From: Flavobacterium sp. M31R6
GTDB lineage: Bacteria; Bacteroidota; Bacteroidia; Flavobacteriales; Flavobacteriaceae
NCBI RefSeq assembly: GCF_013284035.1
Contig: NZ_CP054141.1
Span: 3,658,001-3,722,000 of the forward strand
DNA: 64,000 nucleotides
Direction: 5' to 3'
Shown: positions 51,214 to 59,601 of the stretch, one piece after another
How the letters are laid out: the number at the start of each line of letters is the position of its first letter
How positions within the stretch are numbered: position 1 is the first letter of the stretch
Translations under genes and position numbers: made by a program
The notes under the pieces: generated by a model
Databases searched by the model: none
Told to the model about the DNA's origin: nothing
What the model saw: the letters and a program-made list of their open reading frames with translations, nothing else

Positions 51214-52161
51214 ATGAAAACAAATGCATTAATTACTCGGAAAACACCACTTTATTTCTTAATCGGCTTTTTGAGTTTAGTAGTAACCTCTTGTGGCTCT
51301 TACCAAAATAGTTCCTATTACGATAATGACGGAGTTTATAGCACAAATGGAGAGAAAATTGTGATAAAGGACAACCAACCCAATTCAGCTTCAATTCAAT
51401 ACAAACAATACTTCAGTTCATTACAAAGCACTGGAGGTTCTGGTGAAATATTTACAGATGTAAATAGTTATGGCAGTAACTATAATACCGAAAATGATTC
51501 TATACAAGCACCATCAACAGGCTATGCATCCTGGGGTAGTTCTCCTCAAGAAACAACTGTAGTTGTATATCCCGACAGTTATTGGTCAATAGGATTTGGT
51601 TGGGGTTACCCTTATTATGGTTATGGATATGGATACCCATATTATGGCTGGGGATATCCTTATTATGGTTGGGGATACCCGGGTTACGGATGGGGATATC
51701 CAGGATACGGATGCGGCTATCCCGGTTATGGTTATGGATATGCTCACGCAACACCTTATGCTTATAATTACAGTAGAAGAGGTTCCTCTTATGGCGGAAG
51801 TTATAACAATTCAATTTACAACAATAATAGAGTTAGCGCCTATAGCAGAAACGGTATTACAAGCAGAAATAGTACTTACAATAGAAACAGTACTAGCATA
51901 AGTAGACAGGCTCCTACTTTCACGAACCGAAATAGTAATACTTCATCGAGAAATTACACTCAAAATCAATCAAGAAGTTCTTACACACAAAGCCGATCCA
52001 ACTCCTCCAGCAATTACCAACGATCAAGTTACTCTCCTAGTAGCAGTAATAGTTCATACAGAAGTAGTGGTAGCAGCAGCAGTATGTCTAGCGGTGGAGG
52101 TGCCAGAATGTCTAGCGGCGGCGGCGGTGGCGGTAGAATGGGTGGTGGCGGCAGAAGATAG
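51214..52161 (+). CDS. Tyr/Gly/Pro- and Ser-rich low-complexity lipoprotein
   Basis: A 315-residue protein with a type II signal peptide and lipobox (SLVVTSC near residue 27). After an ordinary ~100-residue region, residues ~130-180 are repeats of GYPYYG / GWGYPGYG, followed by Ser/Asn/Arg/Tyr-rich sequence and a terminal glycine tract (GGGARMSSGGGGGGRMGGGGRR). The composition resembles intrinsically disordered, adhesive or phase-separating proteins. It precedes the FadL-like gene by 44 bases and probably shares its transcript. I know no function. The repeats also create long open frames in other phases, which are shadows. Confidence 0.75.
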   Translation: MKTNALITRKTPLYFLIGFLSLVVTSCGSYQNSSYYDNDGVYSTNGEKIVIKDNQPNSASIQYKQYFSSLQSTGGSGEIFTDVNSYGSNYNTENDSIQAPSTGYASWGSSPQETTVVVYPDSYWSIGFGWGYPYYGYGYGYPYYGWGYPYYGWGYPGYGWGYPGYGCGYPGYGYGYAHATPYAYNYSRRGSSYGGSYNNSIYNNNRVSAYSRNGITSRNSTYNRNSTSISRQAPTFTNRNSNTSSRNYTQNQSRSSYTQSRSNSSSNYQRSSYSPSSSNSSYRSSGSSSSMSSGGGARMSSGGGGGGRMGGGGRR

Positions 52162-52205
52162 AAAAATCACTGAACTAGAAATTAACCAACCCTAAGACCA
52201 ACCAA

Positions 52206-53711
52206 ATGAAAAAGAACCTATTGTTATTTTTAGTAGCAGGGCTAACGTTCTCTACAATACACTCACAGGAAATTAAAGATGCAATGCGTTATACACAAAG
52301 CGAATTGCACGGAACAGCTCGTTTTACAGCTATGAGCGGTGCTTTTGGAGCACTGGGAGGAGATTTATCATCCATCAATGTAAATCCAGCGGGTTCGGCG
52401 GTATTCAACAACAATCAATTTGCCACTACAATGGGGAGTTACAGCACCAAAAACAATTCTGATTATTTTGGTACTGGCACTTCGGCAAGTGATAGCAATT
52501 TCGACCTAAATCAAGCAGGAGGTGTTTTCGTTTTTAAAACCAGAAACCCTAATAACGATTGGAAAAAATTCTCGATGTCCATCAATTATGAAAATACTAA
52601 TAATTATGACAATTCATTATTTTCAGCTGGAACAAGCCCTGTAAATTCAGTTGCAAATTATTTTATAAGTTATGCAAATGGAGTTCCTTTAGATTTACTC
52701 GAAAATGGTAATTATGCTAGTTTAGACAATGGAGCACAGCAAGCTTTTCTGGGCTATCAAGGCTATATCATCAACCCAGTAAGCAACACTCCCACTAATA
52801 CATTATACACATCAAATGTTCGCTCAGGAGGCAATTACCATCAAGAAAACAGTACTTATTCCCATGGTTATAACGGGAAACTTATTTTTAACAGCGGATT
52901 ACAATACAAAGATTTCTTGTATTTTGGTTTTAACCTGAATTCTCACTTTACTGATTACGTACAGAACACTAACTTCTATGAATCCAACAATAATCCTTTG
53001 GATGCAAATTATGAAGTTAAGAGCTTGAATTTTTCAAATAGTTTACATACTTATGGAGCAGGTTTTTCATTCCAAGTAGGAGCTATTGCAAAATTAACTA
53101 ATGAAATGCGTTTGGGTTTTGCATATGAATCACCAACATGGTATAATTTACAAGACGAACTTTCGCAAAGATTAACAGCCATTAGCAGCAACATCGCAGA
53201 AACACTTCCTCCTGATGTGGTCGATCCATTTGTTATTAATTATTATGCTCCTTATGATTTACGCACTCCCGGAAGTTTAACCGGAAGTTTTGCCTATATT
53301 TTTGGAAAATCGGGGTTAATAAGTGTAGATTACAAATACAAAGACTATAGCTGTACAGAATTTAGCCCAACAAACGATCCTTATTACAGAGGTTTAAATA
53401 GTGCTATGCATAATGCCCTTGGTAGCAGCAATGAAGTAAGAGTGGGTGCCGAATATAAAATACAAAACTTCAGACTAAGAGGCGGATATCGTTTTGAAGG
53501 AAGTCCTTATAATAATTCGGCTACTGTAGGCGATTTAAACAGTTTTTCTGGTGGTTTAGGATATAGTTTTGGCTCCATAAAGCTTGATTTTTCGTATGTG
53601 AATGTTCATTCCACATCACAAAATCAGTTCTTTTCGCAAGGTTTTACAGAAAGCGCCAGAATCAATACGTACAAAAACAATTTCACTATGACTGTCATAT
53701 TTGAAATGTAA
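52206..53711 (+). CDS. OmpP1/FadL/TodX family outer-membrane protein
   Basis: A 501-residue exported beta-barrel. Signal peptide to ~20 (FSTIHSQ). The N-terminal signature of the family is present: ELHGTARFTAMSGAFGALGGDLSSINVNPAG, the hatch-like segment with NPAG. The remainder alternates aromatic beta-strands, and the last residue is the barrel-type terminal M after FTMTVIFE. FadL-type porins pass hydrophobic molecules (fatty acids, aromatics) through the outer membrane. It follows the low-complexity lipoprotein gene and ends before a strong terminator. Substrate not known. Confidence 0.87.
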   Translation: MKKNLLLFLVAGLTFSTIHSQEIKDAMRYTQSELHGTARFTAMSGAFGALGGDLSSINVNPAGSAVFNNNQFATTMGSYSTKNNSDYFGTGTSASDSNFDLNQAGGVFVFKTRNPNNDWKKFSMSINYENTNNYDNSLFSAGTSPVNSVANYFISYANGVPLDLLENGNYASLDNGAQQAFLGYQGYIINPVSNTPTNTLYTSNVRSGGNYHQENSTYSHGYNGKLIFNSGLQYKDFLYFGFNLNSHFTDYVQNTNFYESNNNPLDANYEVKSLNFSNSLHTYGAGFSFQVGAIAKLTNEMRLGFAYESPTWYNLQDELSQRLTAISSNIAETLPPDVVDPFVINYYAPYDLRTPGSLTGSFAYIFGKSGLISVDYKYKDYSCTEFSPTNDPYYRGLNSAMHNALGSSNEVRVGAEYKIQNFRLRGGYRFEGSPYNNSATVGDLNSFSGGLGYSFGSIKLDFSYVNVHSTSQNQFFSQGFTESARINTYKNNFTMTVIFEM

Positions 53712-53734
53712 AAAACACTCACTCCATATAACTG

Positions 53735-53774
53735 AACCACTTTTGAACATACTCAAAAGTGGTTTTCATTTTTT
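53735..53774 (+). terminator. Rho-independent terminator after FadL-like gene
   Basis: AACCACTTTTGA pairs perfectly with TCAAAAGTGGTT (12 base pairs, 6-base loop), followed by TTCATTTTTT. Confidence 0.9.
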
Positions 53775-53852
53775 ATGGTAAAAATGATTTAATATTGAAT
53801 ATAATAAGGAAGAGTTTTTGATTCATGTTATGAAAAACTAAATAACTAGTCA

Positions 53853-53920
53853 AGCCCCGATAGAAGTAAAAATCCTTATAAGCCGGGGTTCGGCTTATAA
53901 GATTGCAACGAATAGCGGGA
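53853..53920 (+). repeat. AGCCCCGATAG hairpin element (family A, copy 2)
   Basis: AGCCCCGATAGAAGTAAAAATC is followed by stem CTTATAAGCC (53875-53884), loop GGGGTTC and stem GGCTTATAAG (53892-53901), then ATTGCAACGAATAGCGGGA. The flanks match the minus-strand copy at 23600-23679 at 20 of 22 positions on the left, with the same loop and stem length, although the stem sequence is different. Confidence 0.85.
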
Positions 53921-54022
53921 TTAATGGTCTTGAACACATCAAATGTGCTGCTCCAAATTATTTTTATGCTATCAAAAACAGGCATTTTGAGAGGAAACAG
54001 GCAGGGTTTGCCCAAAAAATTG

Positions 54023-54030
54023 TAATTTTG
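54023..54030 (+). promoter_or_regulatory. -7 promoter box TAATTTTG for rimO
   Basis: An exact TAnnTTTG box 32 bases before the ATG at 54062; the TTG at 54008-54010 is too near to be the -33 element. Confidence 0.45.
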
Positions 54031-54061
54031 CAAATTCCTAAATTATCAAGGATATAATACT

Positions 54062-55375
54062 ATGAGAACGAAGTCTTTAAAAAAGAACAAAATAAATGTG
54101 ATCACGTTAGGGTGTTCCAAGAATGTGTATGACAGTGAAGTGCTAATGGGACAACTCCGTGCGAGCGGAAAAGAGGTAACCCACGAAGCCAAAGCAGAAG
54201 ATGAAGGGAATATTATCGTGATTAACACTTGCGGTTTTATTGATAATGCAAAAGCCGAATCGGTAAACATGATTTTGGAATATGCCGATAAAAAAGAGAG
54301 AGGACTTGTAGATAAAGTTTTTGTTACGGGTTGTTTATCTGAAAGATACAGACCGGACTTAGAAAAAGAGATTCCAAATGTGGATCAGTATTTTGGAACT
54401 ACTGAATTGCCTGCATTATTGAAGGCTTTGGGTGCCGATTACAAGCATGAATTATTGGGAGAACGTTTGACAACCACTCCAAAAAACTATGCTTATCTAA
54501 AAATTTCAGAAGGTTGTGACAGACCTTGCAGTTTTTGTGCTATCCCGTTAATGAGAGGAAAAAACGTTTCCCAAACCATTGAAAAACTGGTAAAAGAAGC
54601 CGAAGGACTTGCTAAAAACGGTGTGAAAGAATTGATTTTAATTGCTCAAGACTTAACTTATTATGGTCTTGATTTATATAAAAAAAGAGCGTTGGGCGAA
54701 TTGCTTGAAGCCTTGGTAAAAGTCGAAGGAATTGAGTGGATTCGTTTGCATTACGCCTTCCCTACCGGTTTCCCAATGGATGTTCTTGAAATCATGAAAC
54801 GCGAACCTAAGATTTGTAATTATATTGATATTCCGTTGCAACACATATCGGATTCAATTTTAAAATCAATGCGTCGCGGAACTACTCAAGAAAAAACCAC
54901 ACAATTATTGAAAGACTTTAGAGCAGCGGTTCCTGGAATGGCTATTCGTACGACTTTGATCGTTGGTTATCCTGGAGAGACTCAAGAAGATTTCAACATC
55001 CTGAAAGATTTTGTCCAAGAAATGAAATTTGACAGAATGGGTTGTTTTGCTTATTCCCATGAAGAAAACACGCATGCTTATTTACTTGAAGACGATGTTC
55101 CGGACAACGTAAAACAAGACCGTGCCAATGAAATAATGGAACTGCAGTCTCAGATTTCATGGGATTTGAACCAAGAGAAAGTGGGTAAGACTTTTAGATG
55201 CATTATTGACAGAAAAGAAGGAGGCCATTTTGTGGGAAGAACAGAATTTGACAGTCCAGATGTGGATAACGAAGTTTTAATTGACGCTACAAAACACTAT
55301 GTTAAAACTGGTGAATTTGCAATGATTAAAATTATTGAAGCAACAGAGTTTGATTTATACGGAGAACCAGTTTAG
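54062..55375 (+). CDS. rimO: Ribosomal protein S12 methylthiotransferase RimO
   Basis: A 437-residue radical-SAM enzyme that adds a methylthio group to the aspartate of ribosomal protein S12 in the cytoplasm. The N-terminal UPF0004 domain carries three cysteines for the auxiliary [4Fe-4S] cluster (LGCSKN at C18, INTCGF, VTGCLSER); the radical-SAM motif is CDRPCSFC (C-x3-C-x2-C); a TRAM domain is at the C-terminus. RimO rather than MiaB is favoured by LGCSKNVYDSEVLMGQL and the IPLQHISDSILKSMRRG region. Length is standard. Its own promoter lies 32 bases upstream. Confidence 0.93.
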   Translation: MRTKSLKKNKINVITLGCSKNVYDSEVLMGQLRASGKEVTHEAKAEDEGNIIVINTCGFIDNAKAESVNMILEYADKKERGLVDKVFVTGCLSERYRPDLEKEIPNVDQYFGTTELPALLKALGADYKHELLGERLTTTPKNYAYLKISEGCDRPCSFCAIPLMRGKNVSQTIEKLVKEAEGLAKNGVKELILIAQDLTYYGLDLYKKRALGELLEALVKVEGIEWIRLHYAFPTGFPMDVLEIMKREPKICNYIDIPLQHISDSILKSMRRGTTQEKTTQLLKDFRAAVPGMAIRTTLIVGYPGETQEDFNILKDFVQEMKFDRMGCFAYSHEENTHAYLLEDDVPDNVKQDRANEIMELQSQISWDLNQEKVGKTFRCIIDRKEGGHFVGRTEFDSPDVDNEVLIDATKHYVKTGEFAMIKIIEATEFDLYGEPV

Positions 55376-55454
55376 TTTTTAGATTGCAGATTATTTGGTC
55401 AGTCCGCCCTTTGGGCTAATGTGCAGAATTTTAATTTTTTAAATTTTTATAATT

Positions 55455-55946
55455 ATGAAAATATTTAAAACAGTACTTTTTATAGCTTTTTTATTCTTGT
55501 CAGCTAATACCATTTCGGCTCAATACGGAAATGGATACGGCGGAAACGGTTATGGCGGCGGCGGATACGGCGGCGGCGGATACGGTGGGAATGGTTATGG
55601 CAGATCCAACCAAATGTCACAAATGTCACAAAGCAATCAACAAAACAAACCTAAAGAGATTCCGGTGGAAGTAACTGCAGCCAAAATTGTAGATTATTAC
55701 AAAAAGGAACTTAGTTTGGATGATCTTCAAGTAATAGTACTCAATAATATTTATACCAAATCACTCAAAAAACAAGAGGCTCTAATCAAAAAAGAGAGCA
55801 GTGACGAGGAGAAAGAAAAAGAATTTAAGGTTCTTGGCGAAATGACGGATTTGGAAGTAATGGAAATATTGAACAAAGACCAAAAAGCAAAATATCAAAT
55901 CTTGAGTGAGGACCGAAAAAATAAAATAGAATCTAGAAAACACTAA
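55455..55946 (+). CDS. Secreted protein with Gly-Tyr-rich segment
   Basis: A 163-residue protein with a signal peptide (FLSANTISAQ, to ~23) and a short glycine/tyrosine repeat (YGGNGYGGGGYGG, residues ~25-50), followed by a helical, charged domain: TAAKIVDYYKKELSLDDLQVIVLNNIYTKSLKKQEALIKKES, a likely coiled or EF-hand-like helix pair. The C-terminal part with LQ..VL.NI...SLKKQEAL and MEILNKDQKAKYQILSEDRKNK resembles a small Spy/CpxP-like helical protein of Bacteroidota but I cannot assign it. It follows rimO by 79 bases. Function unknown. Confidence 0.7.
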   Translation: MKIFKTVLFIAFLFLSANTISAQYGNGYGGNGYGGGGYGGGGYGGNGYGRSNQMSQMSQSNQQNKPKEIPVEVTAAKIVDYYKKELSLDDLQVIVLNNIYTKSLKKQEALIKKESSDEEKEKEFKVLGEMTDLEVMEILNKDQKAKYQILSEDRKNKIESRKH

Positions 55947-55982
55947 GAGTTTAGTATAAAACTTTTTTGAAATGCCTACCTT

Positions 55983-56888
55983 ATGAAAAAGCACTTTTAC
56001 AATATCATTCTTCTTCTTTTTATTGCTTCCTGTGCAACAAAAAACCCTCATAAAGCAACCGAAAAGGAATACAATGCTCAAATAAAAAACTTAAAAGAAA
56101 CTATATCCGCAAAAGAAGCTATTCCATTAAAAAGTGAACCCAATGTAGTAATTGACAGTGTTGCGTATCGATACAAAAATCAATTACTTAACTATAAGGA
56201 TACACTTTCTAAAACTGATACCAATATTCTACAAAATGGCATTGCCTCAGAGTGGGTGGGTACAGTCAATTTTAATTTAAGAAAGCCTAATTTCATAATT
56301 CTCCATCACACAGCGCAGGATTCGATACAGCAAACTATAAAAACTTTTACTTTAAAAGACACTAAAGTGAGTGCACACTACGTGATTGCCAGAGATGGAA
56401 AAGTAGTTCATATGCTCAATGATTACCTAAGAGCTTGGCATGCCGGAAATGGATCCTGGGGAAAGGACACAGACATAAACTCCAGTTCCATCGGAATTGA
56501 ATTAGACAATAATGGCTCTGAACCCTTTTCGGATTTACAGATAAATACTTTATTGGCACTTTTGACCAAATTGAAAAAAGACTACAATATCCCTACACAA
56601 AACATAATTGGTCATGCAGATATTGCGCCAACTAGAAAAAAAGATCCGAGCGCCTTATTTCCATGGAAGCTTCTAGCCTTGAATGGTTTTGGAGTTTGGC
56701 AAGACGACACTTTACCTTGTCCACCCAGTGACTTTAATGTGGAACAAGGTCTACAAGTAATAGGATACAATACCAAAAATCTTTCGGCTGCCATAATGGC
56801 CTTCAAACTTCATTACATCCAAACTGAAGTTAATGATATTTTGGACGAAAAAACGATTAGCACTATCTACTCGATTTACAAAAAATAA
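55983..56888 (+). CDS. N-acetylmuramoyl-L-alanine amidase lipoprotein (AmiD-like)
   Basis: A 301-residue lipoprotein with a lipobox (FIASC near residue 18). The amidase_2 domain contains FIILHHTA with the first zinc histidine, KVSAHYVIARDGKVVHMLND, AWHAGNGSWG, SIGIELDNNG, and IIGHADIAPTRKKDP with the second histidine and the Asp that complete the zinc site. The enzyme cleaves the amide between muramic acid and the peptide stem. The lipobox and family suggest an outer-membrane-anchored AmiD for cell-wall recycling. A C-terminal ~60-residue region may bind peptidoglycan. Transcription ends in a strong terminator. Confidence 0.92.
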   Translation: MKKHFYNIILLLFIASCATKNPHKATEKEYNAQIKNLKETISAKEAIPLKSEPNVVIDSVAYRYKNQLLNYKDTLSKTDTNILQNGIASEWVGTVNFNLRKPNFIILHHTAQDSIQQTIKTFTLKDTKVSAHYVIARDGKVVHMLNDYLRAWHAGNGSWGKDTDINSSSIGIELDNNGSEPFSDLQINTLLALLTKLKKDYNIPTQNIIGHADIAPTRKKDPSALFPWKLLALNGFGVWQDDTLPCPPSDFNVEQGLQVIGYNTKNLSAAIMAFKLHYIQTEVNDILDEKTISTIYSIYKK

Positions 56889-56906
56889 AATTTTCACTTA
56901 ATCTAT

Positions 56907-56944
56907 AAAAAACGCTTTTTGGTCGATTCAAAAGGCGTTTTTTT
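56907..56944 (+). terminator. Rho-independent terminator after the amidase gene
   Basis: AAAAAACGCTTTTTG pairs with CAAAAGGCGTTTTTTT around a 7-base loop (one mismatch), ending in seven T. Confidence 0.88.
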
Positions 56945-57152
56945 GTGTTTCTACGTCAACTTTCAACATTTTTTTATACATTTAATCAATAAGTATCAGA
57001 TGTTTAGCCCAAATTCTACTTTTCAACTTCTCTATTTTGAACCTAAAAATGGGAGTTTGAAACGCGGAGCTATGAGATACAGTTCGTGAAATTTAAATAA
57101 TCAAGACCTCAAAAATCATTAAAACTATTTTCCTTTTTAAAAAGCGTATTTG

Positions 57153-58247
57153 ATGATAAAAAAGAAAAAAGTAGCTTTTATAATTCCCTCTCTAGAGGCT
57201 GGTGGTGCCGAACGGGTTGCAGTCACACTAGCCAATAAATTTATAAATGAAAATGAAGTTTTTCTCCTTGTTTTGAATAAAACAAAAACGATGTACACTG
57301 TTGATAACAGCATTCAAATTCATTTTTTAAAAGAAGCTTACATTCCAAGCGTAAATTGGTTCATAGCGCTAAAAAACAATTTCAGGTTTATCAAACAACT
57401 GATAAAAATAGTAAGGCACAATAAAATTGATATACTTATAAGTTTTACCACAACAGCTAATATCTTAGTTATTTTAAGTAATTTTTTTATAAAAAGTGCT
57501 TCTTATATTAGCGAGAGAAACAATCCCGAAGTATATCAACTTTCTTTGTTCCGAAAAATTTCCGTACGCATTCTTTATCATTTTACTGATGCACTTATTG
57601 TTCAGGCCTCTTTTTCAAAAAAATACTTTCAACATTTTTTGAAACCAAAAAAAATTCAAATTATTCCGAATCCAATTGATGAAAATCTTTTATCTAGACG
57701 GGAAGAATATGGAAAAAGAGACAATATTATTTTGACAGTAGGTCGATTGGATGCCAATAAAAATCAGAAACTACTTTTAGAAGCTTTTGCCAATTTGAAC
57801 ACAAAGAATTGGAGACTTGTACTTGTTGGAGATGGTGTTTTAAAAACGGAATACCAAATGTTAGCCAAAAGATTAGGCATTGCAAATAAAGTTGACTTTA
57901 TTGGAACAGTAAGCAATATTGAGGATTATTACAATAGTGCTAAACTATTTGTTTTTACATCCCAATCCGAAGGTTTCCCAAATGCTTTATTGGAGGCCTT
58001 ATCTTTTGGAATTCCATGCATCGCTTCAGATTGTAATTCTGGTCCATCCGAAATGATTAAACATACAGAAAATGGTTTTCTGTTTGAAAACAACAATCAA
58101 AAACAATTGGAAAAACAAATGTCTAAATTAATGGAAAATGAGGAGCTGCGTTTAAAATTTAGCTCGAATGCCATACAATCAACGGCTAAATATCATCCAG
58201 ATGAGATATACAAACAATGGAAATCATTAGTATTTCAAGGAACCTAA
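57153..58247 (+). CDS. Glycosyltransferase family 4
   Basis: A 364-residue GT-B enzyme starting at ATG 57153 (a TTG at 57150 would only add one residue). The N-terminus KKVAFIIPSLEAGGAERVAVTLA is typical of GT4. The donor domain has ILTVGRLDANKNQKLLLEAF, VLVGDGVLKTEYQ, and VFTSQSEGFPNALLEALSFGIPCIASDCNSGPSEMI with the conserved E-x7-E (SEGFPNALLEA). It is the first gene of a tightly packed operon with flippase, polymerase, AsnB, GT4 and GT2, so it builds part of a surface glycan repeat. Sugar unknown. Confidence 0.9.
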   Translation: MIKKKKVAFIIPSLEAGGAERVAVTLANKFINENEVFLLVLNKTKTMYTVDNSIQIHFLKEAYIPSVNWFIALKNNFRFIKQLIKIVRHNKIDILISFTTTANILVILSNFFIKSASYISERNNPEVYQLSLFRKISVRILYHFTDALIVQASFSKKYFQHFLKPKKIQIIPNPIDENLLSRREEYGKRDNIILTVGRLDANKNQKLLLEAFANLNTKNWRLVLVGDGVLKTEYQMLAKRLGIANKVDFIGTVSNIEDYYNSAKLFVFTSQSEGFPNALLEALSFGIPCIASDCNSGPSEMIKHTENGFLFENNNQKQLEKQMSKLMENEELRLKFSSNAIQSTAKYHPDEIYKQWKSLVFQGT

Positions 58248-58257
58248 AACATTATAA

Positions 58258-59601
58258 ATGCAAAGTTTCATTTTGAAAAAAAAAAACATTTCCCACTTCA
58301 TTAAAAACCCAATATTAATAAATGTTTTCACTGTTGGATTTATGACTCTAATAGTGAAAGGAATGGGTTTTTTTAAAGAGATGGAAGTCGGGAGTACTTT
58401 CGGCCTTTCCGAGATACTGGATACTTTCCTCATCGCGACATTGATACCAGGGTTTATAAACACTGTTTTCATGTCCTCTTTCCAAAACGTTTTTGTACCC
58501 AATTACATTGCCGAAATGAAAACTTCATCAACAGCTGCCTCTTTTCTTAGTGCCTGTGTTATCCTTACTTTTGGTTTGGGAATAGTCCTTATGCTTGTGT
58601 CCTATCTTTTTACCGATTTATTCCTGGAATCTGTTTTTAAAAATCATAGCTTACAGTATTATCATCTCATTCGGTCTCAATTTTATGTTGTATTGCCTTG
58701 CATTCTTTTTTGGTCCTTCTCTTCTTTATTCAGTTGTCTTTTAGAAATAAAGGGACTATTTGGTTTTTCTTCCATTTCGTCCGTTTTTACTTCAATCGTA
58801 ATTTTGGGTTGCTTGTTTTTTTTCAAAAATCAAATGGGCTATACCCTTCTGGCAATCGGAATGCTCGTGGGAAGTTTTCTGGAATTGGCTTATGTTTTGA
58901 TAGTATCGGTTTATAAAAAAACCTTACAATTTGCAAAGCCCAATTTCAATTCATCGAATATCAAAATGATTTACAAACAATTGCCTTCAAAAATAGGTTC
59001 TGGTTTTTTAACCGGCTCCACTGGTTTTGTCAATCAGTTTTTTGCAGCTCAGTTGGCAGTAGGTTCTATAGCCTCATTCAATTATGGTATGAAAATTCCA
59101 TCCTTTCTGGCCACCGTTCTAGTGATCTCGATAGGAAATGTTATATTACCTTATTTTTCAAATCTAGTGCAGGATAACAGGCAAAAAGCCTATCGCGTTT
59201 TATACCAATCCATAACAACTGTTTTCTTTACCTCATTAATTATTGCTGCTTTTCTATTCATTTTTTCAGAAACCACTATTACACTCTTATTTGAAAGAGG
59301 GAATTTTACTGCCCAAAATACATTGGTAGTATCTCAAATTCAAAAAATAATTTTGATATACGTTCCATTTTATATTGCTACTATTATCATCATAAAATTC
59401 CTAACCAGCATCAACAAAAACATTCATATGTTTTATGCTTCAATAATCAATCTGGTTTTGAATGTAATACTCAATTATTATTTTGCCAAAAAGTATGGCA
59501 TTTATGGACTCGCAATTGCCACCACTCTAGTATATAGTATCAATTTTATAGTTCTTTTTGTATTCGTTAGATACCAACAAAAAAAAGATCTTTCACTATG
59601 A
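58258..59601 (+). CDS. MurJ/MviN-family lipid-linked glycan flippase
   Basis: A 447-residue polytopic membrane protein with about 12-14 hydrophobic helices. Residues 19-60 (NVFTVGFMTLIVKGMGFFKEMEVGSTFGLSEILDTFLIATLIPGF) follow the MurJ pattern of first two helices with LIPGF and the later FERGNF..T..V is also typical of MurJ (LLFERGNFTAQNTL). In a glycan operon it most likely moves undecaprenyl-pyrophosphate-linked repeat units across the inner membrane in place of a Wzx. Whether it also serves as the MurJ of the cell wall cannot be told. Adjacent genes overlap or abut. Confidence 0.85.
   Translation: MQSFILKKKNISHFIKNPILINVFTVGFMTLIVKGMGFFKEMEVGSTFGLSEILDTFLIATLIPGFINTVFMSSFQNVFVPNYIAEMKTSSTAASFLSACVILTFGLGIVLMLVSYLFTDLFLESVFKNHSLQYYHLIRSQFYVVLPCILFWSFSSLFSCLLEIKGLFGFSSISSVFTSIVILGCLFFFKNQMGYTLLAIGMLVGSFLELAYVLIVSVYKKTLQFAKPNFNSSNIKMIYKQLPSKIGSGFLTGSTGFVNQFFAAQLAVGSIASFNYGMKIPSFLATVLVISIGNVILPYFSNLVQDNRQKAYRVLYQSITTVFFTSLIIAAFLFIFSETTITLLFERGNFTAQNTLVVSQIQKIILIYVPFYIATIIIIKFLTSINKNIHMFYASIINLVLNVILNYYFAKKYGIYGLAIATTLVYSINFIVLFVFVRYQQKKDLSL

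Larger units (their letters stand above)
53712..54061. other. Intergenic region with terminator and a hairpin repeat
   Basis: These 350 bases hold the terminator of the FadL-like gene (53735-53774), a family A hairpin element (53853-53920) and the -7 box for rimO (54023-54030). No gene is seen; the minus-strand frame covering part of it follows the repeat and is not accepted. Confidence 0.75.

Noticed and set aside
51582..51901. Long alternative frames inside the Tyr/Gly lipoprotein
   Set aside because: They arise from the periodic codon pattern of the repeats and lack start signals.
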